Counted from the first letter of the stretch, positions 1-6,531 are shown. The stretch: 16,383 bases of DNA from Clostridia bacterium (GCA_900763885.1 CAAFLY010000256.1:1-16383), one strand, 5' to 3'. The notes: a model not told the origin generated them from the letters alone. Program-made: numbers and translations.

Positions 1-2
1 AA

Positions 3-1916
3 GTGGTTTCGGAAGATTCCAAAATATTCTACATACGAAAATACGATGAGGAAGGAAAAACACTTCTGGCGGAAGCCCAATATCCCATGACGAAAGCTGC
101 AGGTACAGATGTTGTACTTTTATCAACAGATTCTCCATATTATTTACTGCTCAAAGAGAGAATTGCAGCAGAAGAAGTCAACATATACTTGATCGATAAG
201 GATCTGCAGCTGGTCGGCGGTCCATACGAAGTGCATACGGTTTCACAAAACTTCTCGGCAAACGCAGACGGAGAGGTTTTCATGCAGGACTGGCAGTTTG
301 TGTATCGGCTCAATATGCAAACCGGGACCTTCGAGCAGATCACGCCGATGTACACAGTTCCGTTGCTCACAGCGGACGGCGGCGTGTTCCAGGTCACACG
401 GGACGGCGTGTTCTCCTGTGACGAGAGCGAGGAGAAGTACCTCGACTGGACCGCCTCTGACCTGGTCCAGGACGACATCGATATCATAGGCGGCGTGGAT
501 GGGAACCATCTTTTCGTGAGAAACCGCTGCAATCTGAATCTCACAGAGGAGTACGCGATCCTGCGCCGGGTCGGGGATGAGGGACTGCAAAGACGGCTCG
601 TCACCATCGGTACCTACGGTTCGTACGTGAACACCTATCTCTCCCGCGCCATCGCCGTGTTCAACCAGACGAACGAGGAATATTACGTCCACCTGACGGA
701 GACGGAGAATACGGACACGGCGGGCATCGCGTTCACGGATTCGGCGGATTTTGACACGATCTCCGCCCTTGCCGCCCGTGGGGAGCTGCCGGATTTGCAG
801 ATTTTCGCACAGGATTTCCTGTCCATGGACGGGGACGATCTGTATACACGGCTCGTGGATCACGGATACCTCGCGGACATCGCATCCATCGACGGCGGAC
901 AGGCGATCCTCGATTCCCTCACGGGCAGCGCGCGCCGGGTCGGTCTGTACGGCGGGAGCACCTATCGCGTTCCGGTGTACATGCGCTACCAGACGATCCT
1001 TTCGCGGACAGCGGAGCCGCTCACCGTGGAAACGCTTACCGGAGCTGCCGCCTCTCTGCAAGCCGGACAGACCCTGTTCCCGCAGCTGCACCCGGAATTC
1101 TTTATTTTGGAGACCATGATTCCGCAGCTTTTCACCGACCGCGCGAACGGCACGAACACCATGGACAGCACGCAGTTCCTTGCGTACCTCGAAATGTTGC
1201 AAAAGGTCTACACATCGTCCGGCGGCCATGGTTATGTGGAGTCCGGCTATACCGGCGCGAAACCGTCCTACAGTGTGCAGTATCAGAAGCTCATGGAGGA
1301 GTTTTCCGACGGGACGGTGCGCTATATTCCCTGCACGCTTGCCGCCGTCGACGGACTGGGCGCGTATAAATTGGCGTTTCCGGACGGACAGTACTGCGGC
1401 TATCCCGGCGCTCCGGCGGTTGTGTCCGGCTTGTGCAGCTTCGGTATATACAAGGACGCGAAAAATCCCGAGGGCGCGCTGGCCTTCCTGCGGTATCTGC
1501 TCTCCGACACGGTGCAGAACGCGGCTATTGTCTCGGAGTACAATTTCCCGGTGACGTGCGCCGCCATCGAGAACGAGCTTGCCTATGATCACTACGTCTA
1601 CTACGCCACCGTGCAGAATCTCGACAACCGGACGGACGACGCACAGTTCCGGGCGTACTGTGAGGAAAAATGGACGGGAGAGGATCCGAAAAACGGCGTG
1701 CGCAGCGTAAATCGCCAAATCGTCCCCTATACCGACGCGGATCGCGCGATCCTGCAAAACATCACGGAAAACGCCGCCGTCACGACCCCGGACCCGACGC
1801 TGACCGGAATCATCCGTGAGGAGGTGGACGCCTACATCGGCGGTGCAAGAGACGCCGCGGAGACCGCCCGGGTGCTGAAAAGCCGCGTGGAGGTGTATCT
1901 GGGGGAGAAGAAGTAA
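3..1916 (+). CDS. Extracellular solute-binding protein-like lipoprotein, 5'-truncated by the window edge
   Basis: The frame is open from the first complete codon and no ribosome site is visible, so the true start with any signal peptide or lipobox lies outside the window. The visible 637 residues fall into two parts. Residues about 1-195 are beta-rich with recurring short strands and turns ('YLIDKDLQL', 'VYRLNMQTGTF', 'GGVFQVTRDGVF'), like a propeller or sensor-type domain. From about residue 198 ('LVTIGTYGSYVNTYLSRAIAVFNQ') to the end it resembles a family 1-type ABC sugar-binding protein: 'LPDLQIFAQDF', a hinge region, 'CSFGIYKDAKNPEGALAFLRYLL' and a C-terminal 'EEVDAYIGGARDAAETARVLKSRVEVYL' helix. 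Many clostridial gut bacteria carry such enlarged orphan binding proteins, and no permease gene is visible here. It would act outside the membrane in sugar capture or sensing; the ligand is unknown. Base composition rises sharply along the first 350 bases. The SBP part is fairly sure, the N-terminal fold is a guess. Confidence 0.72.
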   Translation: MVSEDSKIFYIRKYDEEGKTLLAEAQYPMTKAAGTDVVLLSTDSPYYLLLKERIAAEEVNIYLIDKDLQLVGGPYEVHTVSQNFSANADGEVFMQDWQFVYRLNMQTGTFEQITPMYTVPLLTADGGVFQVTRDGVFSCDESEEKYLDWTASDLVQDDIDIIGGVDGNHLFVRNRCNLNLTEEYAILRRVGDEGLQRRLVTIGTYGSYVNTYLSRAIAVFNQTNEEYYVHLTETENTDTAGIAFTDSADFDTISALAARGELPDLQIFAQDFLSMDGDDLYTRLVDHGYLADIASIDGGQAILDSLTGSARRVGLYGGSTYRVPVYMRYQTILSRTAEPLTVETLTGAAASLQAGQTLFPQLHPEFFILETMIPQLFTDRANGTNTMDSTQFLAYLEMLQKVYTSSGGHGYVESGYTGAKPSYSVQYQKLMEEFSDGTVRYIPCTLAAVDGLGAYKLAFPDGQYCGYPGAPAVVSGLCSFGIYKDAKNPEGALAFLRYLLSDTVQNAAIVSEYNFPVTCAAIENELAYDHYVYYATVQNLDNRTDDAQFRAYCEEKWTGEDPKNGVRSVNRQIVPYTDADRAILQNITENAAVTTPDPTLTGIIREEVDAYIGGARDAAETARVLKSRVEVYLGEKK

Positions 1917-1923
1917 ACAAAAC

Positions 1924-1968
1924 AACCGCACCCGCGGCATACCATTGCGGTACCACGCGAGTGCGGTT
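1924..1968. terminator. Bidirectional intrinsic terminator between convergent genes
   Basis: Two 13-base arms, 1924-1936 (AACCGCACCCGCG) and 1956-1968 (CGCGAGTGCGGTT), pair with a single mismatch around a 19-base loop that can itself fold (TACC/GGTA). Read on the minus strand the stem is followed by a T-rich run (TTGTTTTGTTT), so it is a stronger terminator for the minus-strand sugar operon ending at 2003. On the plus strand the tail is only ATTTAT. It sits 8 bases after the stop of the binding-protein gene, so it probably serves both. Confidence 0.8.
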
Positions 1969-2002
1969 ATTTATGCGGTTGTATGGGTGGATAGACGCCG
2001 CC

Positions 2003-3061
2003 TTATTCGAGCTCTACCTTCACCGGCTTGCCGGTCGCCATGGATTCGTTGCAGGCGAGGGTGAAGCTGACGGACTTGAACGCGTCCGCGTAGGGAGAGC
2101 GAATCTTGGAGCCGTCGCCGGAGATGACTGCTTCAATGAAGGTGCGGTCGCAGAGAATGCCCGCGTCGCCGTCCTGACGGTATACGATCGCGTCGCCGGA
2201 TGCGGAAAGCGCGCCGTCGCCCTTGATGACAAAGCCGTCCTTGCCTTCTTCCGGCTCTGCCGGCTTTTCACCGTACATCTTGAACGTGTCGAGGATCTTC
2301 AGCTCCGCTCTCTTGTCGCGCGTGCTGAACGTGATCTTGGAGTCGAAGCTGTTGCCGGAGGTCGCGTAGCAGCCCGTGGAGATCGTCGCCAGAATGCCGT
2401 TCTTGAACTTTACAACGGTCGTGGACAGGTCGTCGGTGTCGTAGCCCGGCCATTCCTCATCGGAAATGTAGCCGCGGTTGGCAAAGGAGAACACTTCCTC
2501 CGGATCGCCGATCATGTAGCGGATGATGTCGAACTGGTGGATCGTCTGCTCTGCTGCCTGACCGCCGGAGAGATCCTTGTGACGCCACCACGGCTGATCC
2601 GGCACGCCGCCGATACGGGAGCATTCGATCATGATGATCTGGTTGTTCGCTACGAACTGCTTGTTCGGCTCGACAAGGTTCGAGTAACGGCACTGGAAGC
2701 CGCTTGCCGTGATCAGGCCCTTTTCGGCAGCCGCGTCACGGATCTTGCGCGCCAGATCCAGTTCGAGTGCCAGCGGTTTTTCCACGAAGAAGTGGATGCC
2801 GCGCTCGATGAGGTCAAATTCGATCTGTCCGTGGCAGTACGGCGGAATGCATACGAATACCATGTCCGGCTTCACTTCATCCAGCATCACGCGGTAATCC
2901 GTGTATGCCTTGCCCGTGCCAGCCTTTGCCTGGAACGCTTCCGCGCGCTCCGGGATCAGATCGCAGAAGCCCGCCAGCTCTACAATGTCCGTGAACTGTA
3001 AAAAGTGAGAGAGATGATAGCCGCCGATACCGCCGCAGCCAATAATAGCCAGTTTTTTCAT
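2003..3061 (-). CDS. Gfo/Idh/MocA family NAD(P)-dependent oxidoreductase
   Basis: The 352-residue protein starts at ATG 3061 behind an AAGGAG ribosome site 8 bases upstream, and has the usual length for the family. The N-terminal Rossmann fold shows a GxGxxG dinucleotide motif at residues 8-13 (GCGGIG) and an acidic end to the second strand (D34 in 'GFCD'). The family's substrate-site lysine is in the EKP motif at residues 94-96. The C-terminal half contains 'GGQAAEQTIHQFDIIRY' (H175 and D178), matching the conserved His/Asp helix that faces the sugar. Such enzymes oxidise or reduce a hydroxyl of sugars or cyclitols such as inositols, in the cytosol. It is the last gene of a three-gene minus-strand cluster, 162 bases after the GH109-type gene, and probably acts on a related sugar. 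The exact substrate cannot be told from sequence. Confidence 0.9.
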   Translation of the reverse strand: MKKLAIIGCGGIGGYHLSHFLQFTDIVELAGFCDLIPERAEAFQAKAGTGKAYTDYRVMLDEVKPDMVFVCIPPYCHGQIEFDLIERGIHFFVEKPLALELDLARKIRDAAAEKGLITASGFQCRYSNLVEPNKQFVANNQIIMIECSRIGGVPDQPWWRHKDLSGGQAAEQTIHQFDIIRYMIGDPEEVFSFANRGYISDEEWPGYDTDDLSTTVVKFKNGILATISTGCYATSGNSFDSKITFSTRDKRAELKILDTFKMYGEKPAEPEEGKDGFVIKGDGALSASGDAIVYRQDGDAGILCDRTFIEAVISGDGSKIRSPYADAFKSVSFTLACNESMATGKPVKVELE

Positions 3062-3160
3062 ACTTTTTTCTCCTTAAAGATGTGTTGTATCGTAAGACCA
3101 CCCGACAGGCAGTCCGACTTATGATGGAATGTGCCGGGGAATCGCCGATTTGCGGTTGTT

Positions 3161-3225
3161 TTCGCGTCGAGGAACCACATATCCGAGCGCTTCGGCACAA
3201 AAAACGATGTGCTTTGCGCGTTCTT
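3161..3225. repeat. Degenerate dispersed repeat, copy A (related to 5478-5543)
   Basis: This 65-base stretch lies in the 162-base gap between the two oxidoreductase-type genes and touches the stop codon of the upstream one. By hand alignment it matches 5478-5543 at about 70% of positions over the first 45 bases, with one small gap afterwards. Shared blocks include CATATC/TATATC-(C/T)-GAGC, CACAAAA/CGCAAAA and GCGC-TTCTT. Reading frames through both copies share short words such as 'HISE', but neither looks like a real gene. It is probably a decayed copy of a small non-autonomous repeat family. The remaining gap sequence (3076-3160) shows nothing recognisable. Confidence 0.5.
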
Positions 3226-4465
3226 AAAACTCCACGGCGCCCTCGTACACGCTGTCGTCGAGGTTGAAGAGGTTGAAGATGGAGCGCGGACCGGGTTCAC
3301 GCTTGAGCCACATGCCGTTTGTGAAATCCGGGATCGCCACGGACGCGCTGCCGGTCGCGATGGAATCCTCGGACAGGATACTGATGGCCATCAGCGTAGC
3401 GGAGTCGTACACGTCGATCGGTGTCTGGATGCCCTTGCGTACCGCTTCAAGGAATGCGCGCATGACGAGCCAGTCCATACCGCCGTGGCCGCCTGTGAAT
3501 TCTGCCGCGTGCGTCTTTTTCCAGAGCGGATGCTCGAATTCGTCCCAGTATTTGTCCATCGGATCCCAGTTTTCTCCTTCCGTGCGTCCCTCGATGCACA
3601 GCGCGTGGAGATCTTCCATCCAAATGCCGCACGTTCCCTGCACTCTGCCGCCGCGCGAATAAGGCCGCGGATTGCTCGTGTCGTGCGTTAAGACGATCGT
3701 CTCGCCGTTTGCGCACCGGATCGTCGTCGTCACAATGTCGCCGAGCCGGAACGGAACGCCCTGCAACGGATGATCCTCCGGGAAGTGATCCTTCACGTAC
3801 TTCGCAAGACCGCGTGATTTGGTTGCCATGGAATTCAGCGCCAGAAGCCGGTTGCCGTGGTTGATGTCGAGATAGGTCATGATCGGCCCCAGCTCGTGTG
3901 TCGGATAGACCTCCGCGTTCCGGTGCAGATGATGCCACGTCCGCTCGTGATCCGTCGCCATACCACCCGCAACCGCGCGCAGATCGTGCTGATAGCCGCC
4001 CTGACAGTGGAGGACCTCGCCGAACAGCCCCTTCTTGATCATGTTCAGAACCGTCATTTCCTCGCGGTTGTAGCAGCAGTTTTCCATGAGCATGCACGGC
4101 ACGCCCGTTTCCTCGTACGTATGTACCAGATCCCAGCACTGCTGGATCGACTGCGCCGGCCCCACCTCGAACGCCGCGTATTTCCCGTGCCGCATCGCGT
4201 CAATGGCGATCTTTACGTGGTCGTTCCAGTAGGTGGTGATCAGCACCGCGTCCAGATCGTCCCGGATCACAATGTCGTGCGACCGTACCGAGCCGTATAC
4301 GGGGCAGCCGTACTTCTCCCGGCACATTTCGCGTCCCTTTTCCATCCGGTCCTCGTGAATGTCGCATACCGCGTTCACCCGGACGTCCTCCATTTTGAGA
4401 AGCTCACCGAGCCACCACGATCCGCGTCCGCCGAGACCGATCACACCCATGCGAATGGTTTTCAT
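3224..4465 (-). CDS. GH109 family NAD-dependent glycosidase (alpha-N-acetylgalactosaminidase-like), cytosolic form
   Basis: The 413-residue protein starts at ATG 4465 behind a GGAGG site 8 bases upstream. A Rossmann motif lies at residues 10-15 (GLGGRG), and the whole C-terminal half carries the signature order of glycoside hydrolase family 109: 'MENCCYNREEMTVLNM' (127-142), 'GGYQHDLR' (156-163), 'YPTHELGP' (187-194), 'INHGNRLLALNSMATKSRGL' (201-220), then 'GDIVTTTIRCANGET', 'SHDTSNPRPYSRGGRVQGT'-like and 'GGHGGMDWLVMRAF'. GH109 enzymes use a tightly bound NAD to cleave glycosidic bonds by an oxidation-elimination-reduction cycle. The founding members release alpha-N-acetylgalactosamine. Classical members carry Tat export signals; this one begins directly with the Rossmann strand, so it should be cytosolic. 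The usual EKP of the wider superfamily is EVGP (100-103). It may act on an imported disaccharide. A plain sugar dehydrogenase remains possible; family membership is firm, substrate is not. Confidence 0.85.
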   Translation of the reverse strand: MKTIRMGVIGLGGRGSWWLGELLKMEDVRVNAVCDIHEDRMEKGREMCREKYGCPVYGSVRSHDIVIRDDLDAVLITTYWNDHVKIAIDAMRHGKYAAFEVGPAQSIQQCWDLVHTYEETGVPCMLMENCCYNREEMTVLNMIKKGLFGEVLHCQGGYQHDLRAVAGGMATDHERTWHHLHRNAEVYPTHELGPIMTYLDINHGNRLLALNSMATKSRGLAKYVKDHFPEDHPLQGVPFRLGDIVTTTIRCANGETIVLTHDTSNPRPYSRGGRVQGTCGIWMEDLHALCIEGRTEGENWDPMDKYWDEFEHPLWKKTHAAEFTGGHGGMDWLVMRAFLEAVRKGIQTPIDVYDSATLMAISILSEDSIATGSASVAIPDFTNGMWLKREPGPRSIFNLFNLDDSVYEGAVEF

Positions 4466-4498
4466 AATCCTGTACCTCCATCGTTTGCGGTGGTTATT

Positions 4499-4530
4499 CC
4501 TAAGGATGCGCTCTTAGGGGGAGCGTTTCC
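4499..4530. other. Small hairpin plus GGAAACGCT motif in the epimerase-GH109 gap
   Basis: CCTAAG (4499-4504) and CTTAGG (4513-4518) form a 6-bp stem around an 8-base loop, followed by AGCGTTTCC (4522-4530), the minus-strand form of the GGAAACGCT word also found at 5455, 5546 and 14392. The plus-strand start CCTAAGGA-CGCT also resembles 14387-14400. There is no T-run, so it is not a convincing terminator. It may be a repeat remnant or an RNA-processing site between cotranscribed genes. Confidence 0.35.
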
Positions 4531-4545
4531 CTGGCCTGTATGTCC

Positions 4546-5373
4546 TTAATATGCGCAGATGGTCGCGATTTCACCGCAGACCTTTTTGTAGTAGTCCTCC
4601 CACGCCATCGACTCGTCCGCCTTGAAGACCTCGCCGACCAGGTATCCGTCGTAGCCGGCCTTGCGCAGCGCCGGGATGATCGCCTGCCAGTCCGCGCTGC
4701 CGTGCGTGATGTCCTCCCACGTGCCGCCGGAATTCAGACCGCCCGCGCGCTTGTAATCCTTCACGTGTACCTTGCCGATCCGGGAGCCTAAGATCTCGAT
4801 CCAGTATTCCGGGACGGAGAACGCGAGCATATTGCCGGCGTCCAGATACGCGCCGATTTTCGGGGAGCCGACCTCGTCGATCATGGAGACCATGTCGTAC
4901 GGAGAGAGGAAGAAGCCGTTCCAGACGTTTTCCAGACCGACAAAAATGCCTTCCTTCTCAATGTCCGCGCGCATTGCCTTCAGGAACGCGAGGGAATCCC
5001 GCCGTACGTCTGCGATGGTCACGCCGCCGCCCATGCCGCCGGGTACGGTCAGAATGCCGTCCGCGCCAAGCTCCTTCGCTGCCTCCACCTGCTTCCAAAG
5101 GAGTGTTTCTGCGTCCTTGTGGTTGGCGGCAATGCCCATTCTGGCGCCCCAGAGAGAGCTGGAAATGCTCGCTACCGGCAGATGATACTTTTCGGACAGC
5201 GCACGGATCGCGGCAAAATCCGCCTTCGTCGTTTCCAGGGACAGACCGTGAGCGGCGCCCGGGGCGTCAACGTTCAGCTCGATGGCGTCAAATCCGGCTT
5301 CCGCGACCGCACGGAAGGACTGCTCCATGTCGAGCGCGCCGTCAAGGGTCCACGCGTTCAATGCTTTCTTCAT
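4546..5373 (-). CDS. Sugar phosphate isomerase/epimerase (xylose isomerase-like TIM barrel)
   Basis: The 275-residue protein starts at ATG 5373 behind a strong AAGGAGG site. It has the AP-endonuclease-2/xylose-isomerase-like barrel pattern: strand ends 'GFDAIELNVD' (27-36), 'LPVASISS' (65-72), 'GADGILTVPGG' (103-113), and the expected metal ligands E148 in 'VGLENVWN', D178 in 'YLDAGN', H203 in 'KVHVKD' and E248 in 'VGEV'. Length matches the family (about 250-300). These enzymes bind a divalent metal and move a carbonyl or invert a carbon on ketoses or keto-inositols, in the cytosol. It is the first gene of the minus-strand cluster, 80 bases ahead of the GH109-type gene, and faces the AraC regulator across a roughly 310-base divergent region. 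Pairing with Gfo/Idh/MocA dehydrogenases is typical of cyclitol and uncommon-sugar breakdown. The precise substrate is unknown. Confidence 0.88.
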   Translation of the reverse strand: MKKALNAWTLDGALDMEQSFRAVAEAGFDAIELNVDAPGAAHGLSLETTKADFAAIRALSEKYHLPVASISSSLWGARMGIAANHKDAETLLWKQVEAAKELGADGILTVPGGMGGGVTIADVRRDSLAFLKAMRADIEKEGIFVGLENVWNGFFLSPYDMVSMIDEVGSPKIGAYLDAGNMLAFSVPEYWIEILGSRIGKVHVKDYKRAGGLNSGGTWEDITHGSADWQAIIPALRKAGYDGYLVGEVFKADESMAWEDYYKKVCGEIATICAY

Positions 5374-5442
5374 TGTTGTTCCTCCTTTTGTATGGGAAAG
5401 AAAATGTGTTCACAAAATGTACTTTTCCTCCGCCGCCGGATA

Positions 5443-5451
5443 TGGTATAAT
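5443..5451 (+). promoter_or_regulatory. Extended -10 promoter element for the araC-sbcD-sbcC unit
   Basis: TGG followed by TATAAT (5446-5451) is a perfect extended -10. The hexamer 17 bases upstream (TTTTCC at 5423-5428) is a poor -35, which an extended -10 can tolerate. Transcription would begin near 5458 and give a leader of about 228 bases before the TTG start at 5686. The start point falls on the first GGAAACGCT word of the repeat. Confidence 0.55.
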
Positions 5452-5454
5452 GAG

Positions 5455-5554
5455 GGAAACGCTGATATAAGATGGACTTTGCGCCGAAAACCCATATATC
5501 TGAGCCATTCCGCGCAAAATCCCGATTGCGTCAGCGCATTCTTGGGGAAACGCT
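5455..5554. repeat. Degenerate dispersed repeat, copy B, flanked by direct GGAAACGCT words
   Basis: The unit opens with a 17-base word (5455-5471, GGAAACGCTGATATAAG) that recurs at 14392-14408 with one change. Its core (5478-5543) resembles 3161-3225. It closes with a second GGAAACGCT at 5546-5554, giving a direct-repeat spacing of 91 bases. All related copies lie between genes. This looks like a small non-autonomous intergenic repeat rather than coding sequence, but only a genome-wide search could define its ends. Confidence 0.5.
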
Positions 5555-5642
5555 CTGTGCGGCGAGGGGGATGCACGCTACTATAAGTGTACTCGAAAAA
5601 CAGTGTGGGTACAATACAGGAATCGACCGATTTTATGGACAT

Positions 5643-5662
5643 TTCGCCAATTGATTGGCGAA
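5643..5662. promoter_or_regulatory. Perfect 9+9 bp inverted repeat in the araC leader (operator or RNA hairpin)
   Basis: TTCGCCAAT (5643-5651) and ATTGGCGAA (5654-5662) are exact reverse complements separated by TG. The element ends 8 bases before the AAGGAG ribosome site of the AraC-family gene. As DNA it would suit a symmetric dimeric regulator. As RNA a two-base loop is too tight, so the inner A-T pairs would open to leave a GGCGAA/TTCGCC stem near the ribosome site. AraC proteins usually bind direct repeats, so another regulator may be involved. Confidence 0.5.
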
Positions 5663-5670
5663 TCAAAGGA

Positions 5671-5676
5671 AAGGAG
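5671..5676 (+). promoter_or_regulatory. Ribosome binding site deciding a TTG start
   Basis: AAGGAG lies 9 bases before TTG at 5686, an ideal spacing. It is only 3 bases before the in-frame GTG at 5680, which is too close. The in-frame upstream candidates (GTG at 5587, ATG at 5635) have no well-placed ribosome site. TTG at 5686 is therefore the chosen start of the AraC-family gene. Confidence 0.7.
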
Positions 5677-5685
5677 CGCGTGATT

Positions 5686-6531
5686 TTGGAAAACCAGGGG
5701 TATTATCGCACGATCCACCTGCCGGACAGCCATCCACAGATCGATGAGGAGCCGCTCGTCGTGAACTGTGCCGGTTGTTGCAATTTAACAAATCCTTTTG
5801 TGACAAATGTGCAGTCCGGGCGTGACGACTACTATTTGCAGGTCATGACAGCGGGCAGACTGACCGCATGGGTCGATGGCACGCCACAGGACTTTTCGCA
5901 GGGAATGTTTATTCTTTACAAACCGCACACACCGTATCACTACGCCCTCGCCGAGGGGGAGACCATGACGTACAACTGGGTCCATTTTACCGGATTCCAT
6001 GCGGGACGGCTCCTCTCCACGCTGGGTATTGAGCCTATGCGGCTGTATCGGTTTCACGCGGATATGCGCGAGATCGACCGGCTCTTCGGCGAGCTGTTTC
6101 GCGAATTCATCGAACGGGGCGCGGGCTTTGACGATGCGTGCGGCGCGAGACTGACCCTGCTGCTCACCGTGCTGGCACGCTGCATGGAAACGGAATCGGC
6201 GGTATCGCCCCGCTCCCTGCGCTCCCTGCGCTATCTCCACTGCCACTATACGGAGGAGATCTCGATCGCCGAGCTTGCCGCTATGGAGCATCTGAGCGAG
6301 AGCCGCTACCGCAGTGTGTTCCGCGACTGTACGGGCTTTTCCCCGAACGAATACCGGATCGCCCTGCGGATGCAGCGTGCGTGCGATCTTCTTCTCCATA
6401 CCGCGGATACGCTTGCCGAGATCGCGCAGACGTGCGGCTACAGCGATACGATGTATTTTTCGCGCATTTTTAAGCAGAAGCTCGGGGTGACGCCGGGCGA
6501 ATACAGACAGCGGGAGGGCGCGGGCCTATGA
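5686..6531 (+). CDS. AraC-family transcriptional regulator with N-terminal cupin
   Basis: With the TTG start the protein has 281 residues, typical for the family. Residues about 25-105 form a cupin-like ligand-binding domain ('LQVMTAGRLTAWVDG', 'FSQGMFILYKPHTPYHY', 'NWVHFTGFHAGRLL'). Residues about 183-276 are the AraC double helix-turn-helix: 'EISIAELAAMEHLSESRYRS' for the first, and 'LAEIAQTCGYSDTMYFSRIF' with 'GVTPGEYR' for the second, highly conserved one. It should bind a sugar or derivative and control transcription in the cytosol. It is divergent from the epimerase-GH109-oxidoreductase cluster, which is therefore its likely target (inference). Oddly, its stop codon overlaps the start of sbcD as ATGA, placing a sugar-type regulator in one unit with a DNA-repair nuclease. 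Confidence 0.9.
   Translation: MENQGYYRTIHLPDSHPQIDEEPLVVNCAGCCNLTNPFVTNVQSGRDDYYLQVMTAGRLTAWVDGTPQDFSQGMFILYKPHTPYHYALAEGETMTYNWVHFTGFHAGRLLSTLGIEPMRLYRFHADMREIDRLFGELFREFIERGAGFDDACGARLTLLLTVLARCMETESAVSPRSLRSLRYLHCHYTEEISIAELAAMEHLSESRYRSVFRDCTGFSPNEYRIALRMQRACDLLLHTADTLAEIAQTCGYSDTMYFSRIFKQKLGVTPGEYRQREGAGL

Larger units (their letters stand above)
5374..5685. other. Divergent control region between the sugar cluster and araC-sbcDC
   Basis: No convincing gene is present in these 312 bases; the short open frames here have no ribosome site and no family features. From left to right it holds the AAGGAGG site of the epimerase gene, an AT-rich patch with the small inverted pair TGTG-TT-CACA (5405-5414), an extended -10 on the plus strand (5443-5451), a degenerate dispersed repeat (5455-5554), a perfect 9+9 bp inverted repeat (5643-5662) and the AAGGAG site (5671-5676) for the AraC gene. 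No good minus-strand promoter for the sugar cluster could be picked out by eye. Confidence 0.6.

Noticed and set aside
243..1940. Long minus-strand open frame (565 codons) opposite the solute-binding-protein gene
   Set aside because: It is antisense to a clear protein-family match, has no ribosome site, and its Val/Arg/His-rich composition is typical of a shadow frame in GC-rich DNA.
1961..3001. 346-codon plus-strand open frame opposite the Gfo/Idh/MocA oxidoreductase
   Set aside because: It lacks any recognisable domain, begins inside the terminator region and mirrors a gene with clear GxGxxG and EKP motifs.
5373..5408. Minus-strand promoter TTGTGA-17-TACAAA for the sugar cluster
   Set aside because: The -10 would overlap the ribosome site so the transcript would start after it; both hexamers match only four of six consensus bases.
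5472..5654. Short plus-strand open frame (60 codons) in the divergent region
   Set aside because: It has no ribosome site and lies mostly within the degenerate repeat; a shared 'HISE' word with copy A reflects nucleotide repeat similarity rather than a conserved protein.
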